A stretch of DNA of 64,000 bases. It comes from Methanosarcina barkeri 3. Its GTDB lineage: Archaea; Halobacteriota; Methanosarcinia; Methanosarcinales; Methanosarcinaceae. The notes below the pieces were generated by a model. The model saw only the letters and a list, made by a program, of their open reading frames with translations. It ran no database searches and was not told the origin of the DNA. A program made the position numbers and the translations under genes. Positions 63,933 through 64,000 of this stretch are shown piece after piece; within the stretch, counting starts at the first letter, position 1; every line of letters begins with the position of its first letter. Location of the stretch: the NCBI RefSeq assembly GCF_000970305.1, contig NZ_CP009517.1, positions 4,030,001 through 4,094,000 on the forward strand, in the 5' to 3' direction.

Positions 63933-64000
63933 AATGATTATTCTATTTTTGAGGATTTATAATATGCTGGTACATTTTCTATTCTCTTTGCTATTCTATT

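Noticed and set aside
16139-63962. Remaining long frames on the opposite strand of confident genes (for example within metG, cbiM, PspC and thiolase)
   Set aside because: They are antisense or shifted readings of genes with clear domains and have no ribosome sites or recognisable motifs.

Overview
The window reads as chromosomal DNA from a methanogenic archaeon of the genus Methanosarcina. The evidence is AT-rich, repeat-filled intergenic DNA, Shine-Dalgarno starts, a mevalonate-type HMG-CoA synthase/thiolase/DUF35 cluster, PKD-domain and TolB-like propeller surface proteins, an IS110-type element, a nickel/cobalt ECF transporter with CbiM and PDGLE subunits, and archaeal DRG, GfcR and Dpo4-like proteins. 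The species was not determined.

Layout. 1-255 is the 3' end of purL, closed by a hairpin terminator. 495-5692 is a tight alpha-glucan degradation operon: two GH57 proteins (the first lacks the catalytic acid), a V4R-domain protein and a GH15 glucoamylase. 6035-13891 holds a propeller/PKD surface protein, bacterial-type seryl-tRNA synthetase, an SppA-like peptidase and methionyl-tRNA synthetase. 13924-15356 is an IS110-family element; a folded non-coding segment just upstream of its transposase is a bridge RNA candidate. 15793-18598 holds an exported protein, GfcR and a CYTH protein. 18752-22183 is an isoprenoid-precursor operon (regulator, HMG-CoA synthase, thiolase, DUF35), divergent from a Cas4-like nuclease relative with a degraded active site. 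23434-28512 holds accessory genes.

29313-32413 carries a four-module PAPS-reductase-like iron-sulfur protein behind a 56-bp tandem repeat, then DNA polymerase IV. 32686-41261 is the most interesting stretch: two tandem paralogous membrane-anchored winged-helix proteins, each followed by a short inverted-repeat element and preceded by the same intergenic sequence. A third copy of that sequence lies in front of a TasA/camelysin-like protein, a six-PKD surface protein, a SipW-type signal peptidase and a DUF5305-like membrane protein. I read it as a secreted-fibre or cell-surface assembly locus with duplicated local regulators.

41689-47706 is a nickel/cobalt ECF transporter split in two halves (ATPase and EcfT, then CbiM and PDGLE), with an HEXXH protein and a 45-codon reverse-strand ORF between them. 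47795-61834 carries nth, a flavoprotein disulfide reductase relative, purH, an orphan HicB-like gene, an ArsB/NhaD-type transporter, a methyltransferase/ATP-grasp fusion, a DRG GTPase, a MoeA/PBP-like fusion and ilvE. 62187-63932 has a tRNA-Arg(UCU), a decayed membrane-protein gene with an in-frame TAG, and a PspC-domain protein.

Intergenic regions are rich in short tandem repeats (units of 12 to 59 bp), inverted-repeat elements and hairpins. All family assignments come from reading motifs by eye; no database search was run.
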